The notes under the pieces were generated by a model. That model was not told the origin of the DNA. It was given only the letters and a program-made list of their open reading frames with translations, and ran no database searches. Position numbers and translations under genes: made by a program. Of a stretch of DNA of 7,932 bases, positions 6,575-7,932 are shown one piece after another; positions within the stretch are counted from its first letter, which is position 1, and every line of letters begins with the position of its first letter. This DNA is from an uncultured Bacteroidota bacterium (GTDB lineage Bacteria > Bacteroidota > Bacteroidia > Chitinophagales > Chitinophagaceae): NCBI GenBank assembly GCA_903881265.1, contig CAIRSV010000116.1, positions 1 through 7,932 of the forward strand. The letters are read 5' to 3'.

Positions 6575-7093
6575 TTATTTTTTAGGAGGGAAGTTCTTCA
6601 CCTTGTTGATCACTTCCGTTTCCAACGATTTCTTGTAGTTAATTACTTTTAATTGCAACTTACTATCGGTTGATCCAAGAATCTGCAATGCCAAGATACC
6701 AGCATTCTTCGCTGCATTCAACGCAACTGTAGCCACCGGCACACCATTTGGCATTTGTAAAATCGACAAGATTGAATCCCAACCATCTATTGAATTGCTT
6801 GATTTCACCGGCACACCAATAACAGGCAATGGAGTGATACTCGCGATCATGCCTGGCAAATGCGCTGCACCACCAGCACCTGCGATAATGACGTTGATGC
6901 CACGACTATGAGCTTTCGTTGCATAATCCATCATACGTTTGGGTGTGCGATGAGCCGATACAATGGTGCATTCGTGTTGCACCCCTTGTGAGGAAAGAAA
7001 ATCGGATGCATCTTTCATGACATTCCAATCACTATCGCTGCCCATAACTATACCAACTACAGGCTTTTTACTATCAAGGTTTGTTTTACCCAT
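6575..7093 (-). CDS. purE: PurE, N5-carboxyaminoimidazole ribonucleotide mutase (class I)
   Basis: PurE moves the carboxyl group of N5-CAIR to carbon to give CAIR in de novo purine synthesis, acting directly after PurK. The 172 residues match class I PurE (E. coli 169). Motifs are VVGIVMGSDSDW with the GSDSD loop at 18-22, SAHRTP with the catalytic histidine H48, and AGAGGAAHLPGM, then PVIGVPVKS and MPNGVPVATVA. The start must be the ATG at 7093: the only later ATG in frame (7045) would remove the first beta strand, and no other plausible start lies between. The gene therefore overlaps the end of purK by 37 nt in a different frame. Its upstream leader contains an A8 run, which is both the A-rich context typical of starts in this phylum and a possible slippery site. 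The C-terminus (NKVKNFPPKK) is basic. Confidence 0.97.
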   Translation of the reverse strand: MGKTNLDSKKPVVGIVMGSDSDWNVMKDASDFLSSQGVQHECTIVSAHRTPKRMMDYATKAHSRGINVIIAGAGGAAHLPGMIASITPLPVIGVPVKSSNSIDGWDSILSILQMPNGVPVATVALNAAKNAGILALQILGSTDSKLQLKVINYKKSLETEVINKVKNFPPKK

Positions 7094-7932
7094 TGTGCTA
7101 TTTTTTTTGCTTCGTCTAATGACTTATTTGTAACGGTTACATGCCCCATTTTCCTGAAAGGCCTTGTTTGTTTTTTTCCATAAATATGAACATGCACGCC
7201 TTCGGTTGCCATACATTTTTCGATGTGCTCATAATACACATTGCCACTATACCCTTCAGCGCCAAGCAGATTGACCATCACCGATGGAATCGTTACATTC
7301 GTGCTACCTAATGGAAGATCAAGTATTCCTCTGAGGTGCTGTTCATACTGCGAAGTCTCAGAACTTTCAATTGTTTGATGACCACTATTGTGCGGACGTG
7401 GTGCTATTTCATTGATATAGATAGTATCTTTTTTATCAATAAAAAATTCAACGGCTAGCAAGCCACAGATATTCAATTTTTGAATCAACTCTGATGCGAT
7501 ATCTTTGGCTTTCGATACTAAGGTTGCATCTATTGCTACCGGATATAATAAGAGGTCCAACATATTTGCACCTTCTACAAAATCCATGGCTACGGCATCA
7601 TAGCAGGCAACTTCTCCCTGTATATTTCGTGATACAATAATGGCAATTTCCATTTTCAAATCAACTTTATCCTCAACAAGACACGAACCATTTAGCAATC
7701 GTTCGGTATCAGCAGCAATGTTTACAATCTGCACCCCGCGACCATCATAGCCATCTTTACGACTTTTCTGTACAAAGGGTAAGGAAATAACTCCTTGATT
7801 CAAACTCTTTATGACATCATCTTTATTTTCAAAAAACATAAAGTCTGATGTTGGAAGGTCATTGGCTTTAAAAAACATTTTTTGCAAGCCCTTATCATTG
7901 ATAATTTCTAACGCGTTCGGATCGGGGTGAAC
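7057..7932 (-). CDS. purK: PurK, N5-carboxyaminoimidazole ribonucleotide synthetase (5' end outside the window)
   Basis: PurK uses ATP and bicarbonate to carboxylate AIR to N5-CAIR, the substrate of PurE. The reading frame is open to the right edge: VHPDPNALEIINDKGLQK precedes MFFKANDLPTSDF, so a TTG at 7887 is internal and the N-terminal part, probably 80-90 residues, is missing. The visible 291 residues hold the ATP-grasp core: LPFVQKSRKDGYDGRGV, the LVEDKVDLKMEIAIIVSRN strand region, and the signature NEIAPRPHNSGHQTIE followed by SSETSQYEQHLR. A small C-terminal domain follows (MVNLLGAEGYSG, VHVHIYGKKQTRPFRKMGHV). The stop is TAG at 7059-7057. The last 37 nt overlap purE, so the two are one operon, and translation of purE is probably coupled to purK. 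Confidence 0.96.
   Translation of the reverse strand, partial: VHPDPNALEIINDKGLQKMFFKANDLPTSDFMFFENKDDVIKSLNQGVISLPFVQKSRKDGYDGRGVQIVNIAADTERLLNGSCLVEDKVDLKMEIAIIVSRNIQGEVACYDAVAMDFVEGANMLDLLLYPVAIDATLVSKAKDIASELIQKLNICGLLAVEFFIDKKDTIYINEIAPRPHNSGHQTIESSETSQYEQHLRGILDLPLGSTNVTIPSVMVNLLGAEGYSGNVYYEHIEKCMATEGVHVHIYGKKQTRPFRKMGHVTVTNKSLDEAKKIAQWVKQTLIVKSL
7102..7108 (-). other. Possible -1 frameshift/slippage site at the purK-purE junction (A_AAA_AAA)
   Basis: On the minus strand a run of eight A (7108-7101) falls in purK phase as GCA AAA AAA ATA, giving the canonical -1 slippery heptamer A_AAA_AAA. A -1 shift continues as AAT AGC ACA ATG straight into the purE frame with no stop, adding N-S-T before purE's methionine. 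Transcript slippage adding one A has the same result. I see no strong downstream stem-loop. The same heptamer in phase occurs in the isoaspartyl peptidase gene at 6149-6155 without any useful outcome, so the motif alone is weak evidence. Confidence 0.3.

Noticed and set aside
7885..7887. TTG at 7887 as the start of purK
   Set aside because: Upstream codons to the window edge encode the conserved DKGLQK lead-in, so this is an internal leucine.

Overview
The window looks like chromosomal DNA from a member of the Bacteroidota, probably outside Bacteroidaceae (a Chitinophaga/Saprospira-like lineage is plausible, but not provable here). Three things point that way. The first gene is the C-terminal part of GldG, a gliding-motility ABC-transporter component found in this phylum. 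Starts lack Shine-Dalgarno sequences and are preceded by A-rich leaders. Copies of the phylum's -7 promoter element (TAnnTTTG) lie just upstream of several genes. Most genes are core metabolism; one small accessory cassette is inserted among them.

Layout: (1) 2-991, plus strand, 3' part of gldG, cut by the window edge. (2) 1063-3120, plus strand, complete paaZ, a fused aldehyde dehydrogenase and MaoC-type hydratase of phenylacetate catabolism. (3) 3173-4086, plus strand, a two-gene Xre/RES toxin-antitoxin operon with antitoxin first, TAATG stop/start overlap, its own promoter and a candidate operator. It is AT-richer than paaZ. (4) 4154-5386, minus strand, icd, an NADP-dependent isocitrate dehydrogenase of the type found in eukaryotes (IDH1/2-like). 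(5) 5387-5615, a divergent promoter region. (6) 5616-6569, plus strand, isoaspartyl peptidase/L-asparaginase (Ntn hydrolase). (7) 6575-7932, minus strand, purK (5' end beyond the window) followed by purE, overlapping by 37 nt.

How the genes work together: purK and purE carry out consecutive steps (AIR to N5-CAIR to CAIR) of de novo purine synthesis and are clearly one operon. The Xre and RES genes form a toxin-antitoxin pair; RES toxins of this family attack NAD+ or use it as a substrate. The other genes have no obvious functional link. Gene pairs RES/icd and iaaA/purE converge, and I see no convincing hairpin terminator between either pair.

The points most worth checking are an A_AAA_AAA slippery heptamer at the end of purK that would shift ribosomes into purE (an ADE2-like PurK-PurE fusion), an inverted repeat over the toxin-antitoxin promoter, and start sites that are easily mis-called because a TTG lies inside the promoter element. 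I found no clearly undescribed multi-gene system.
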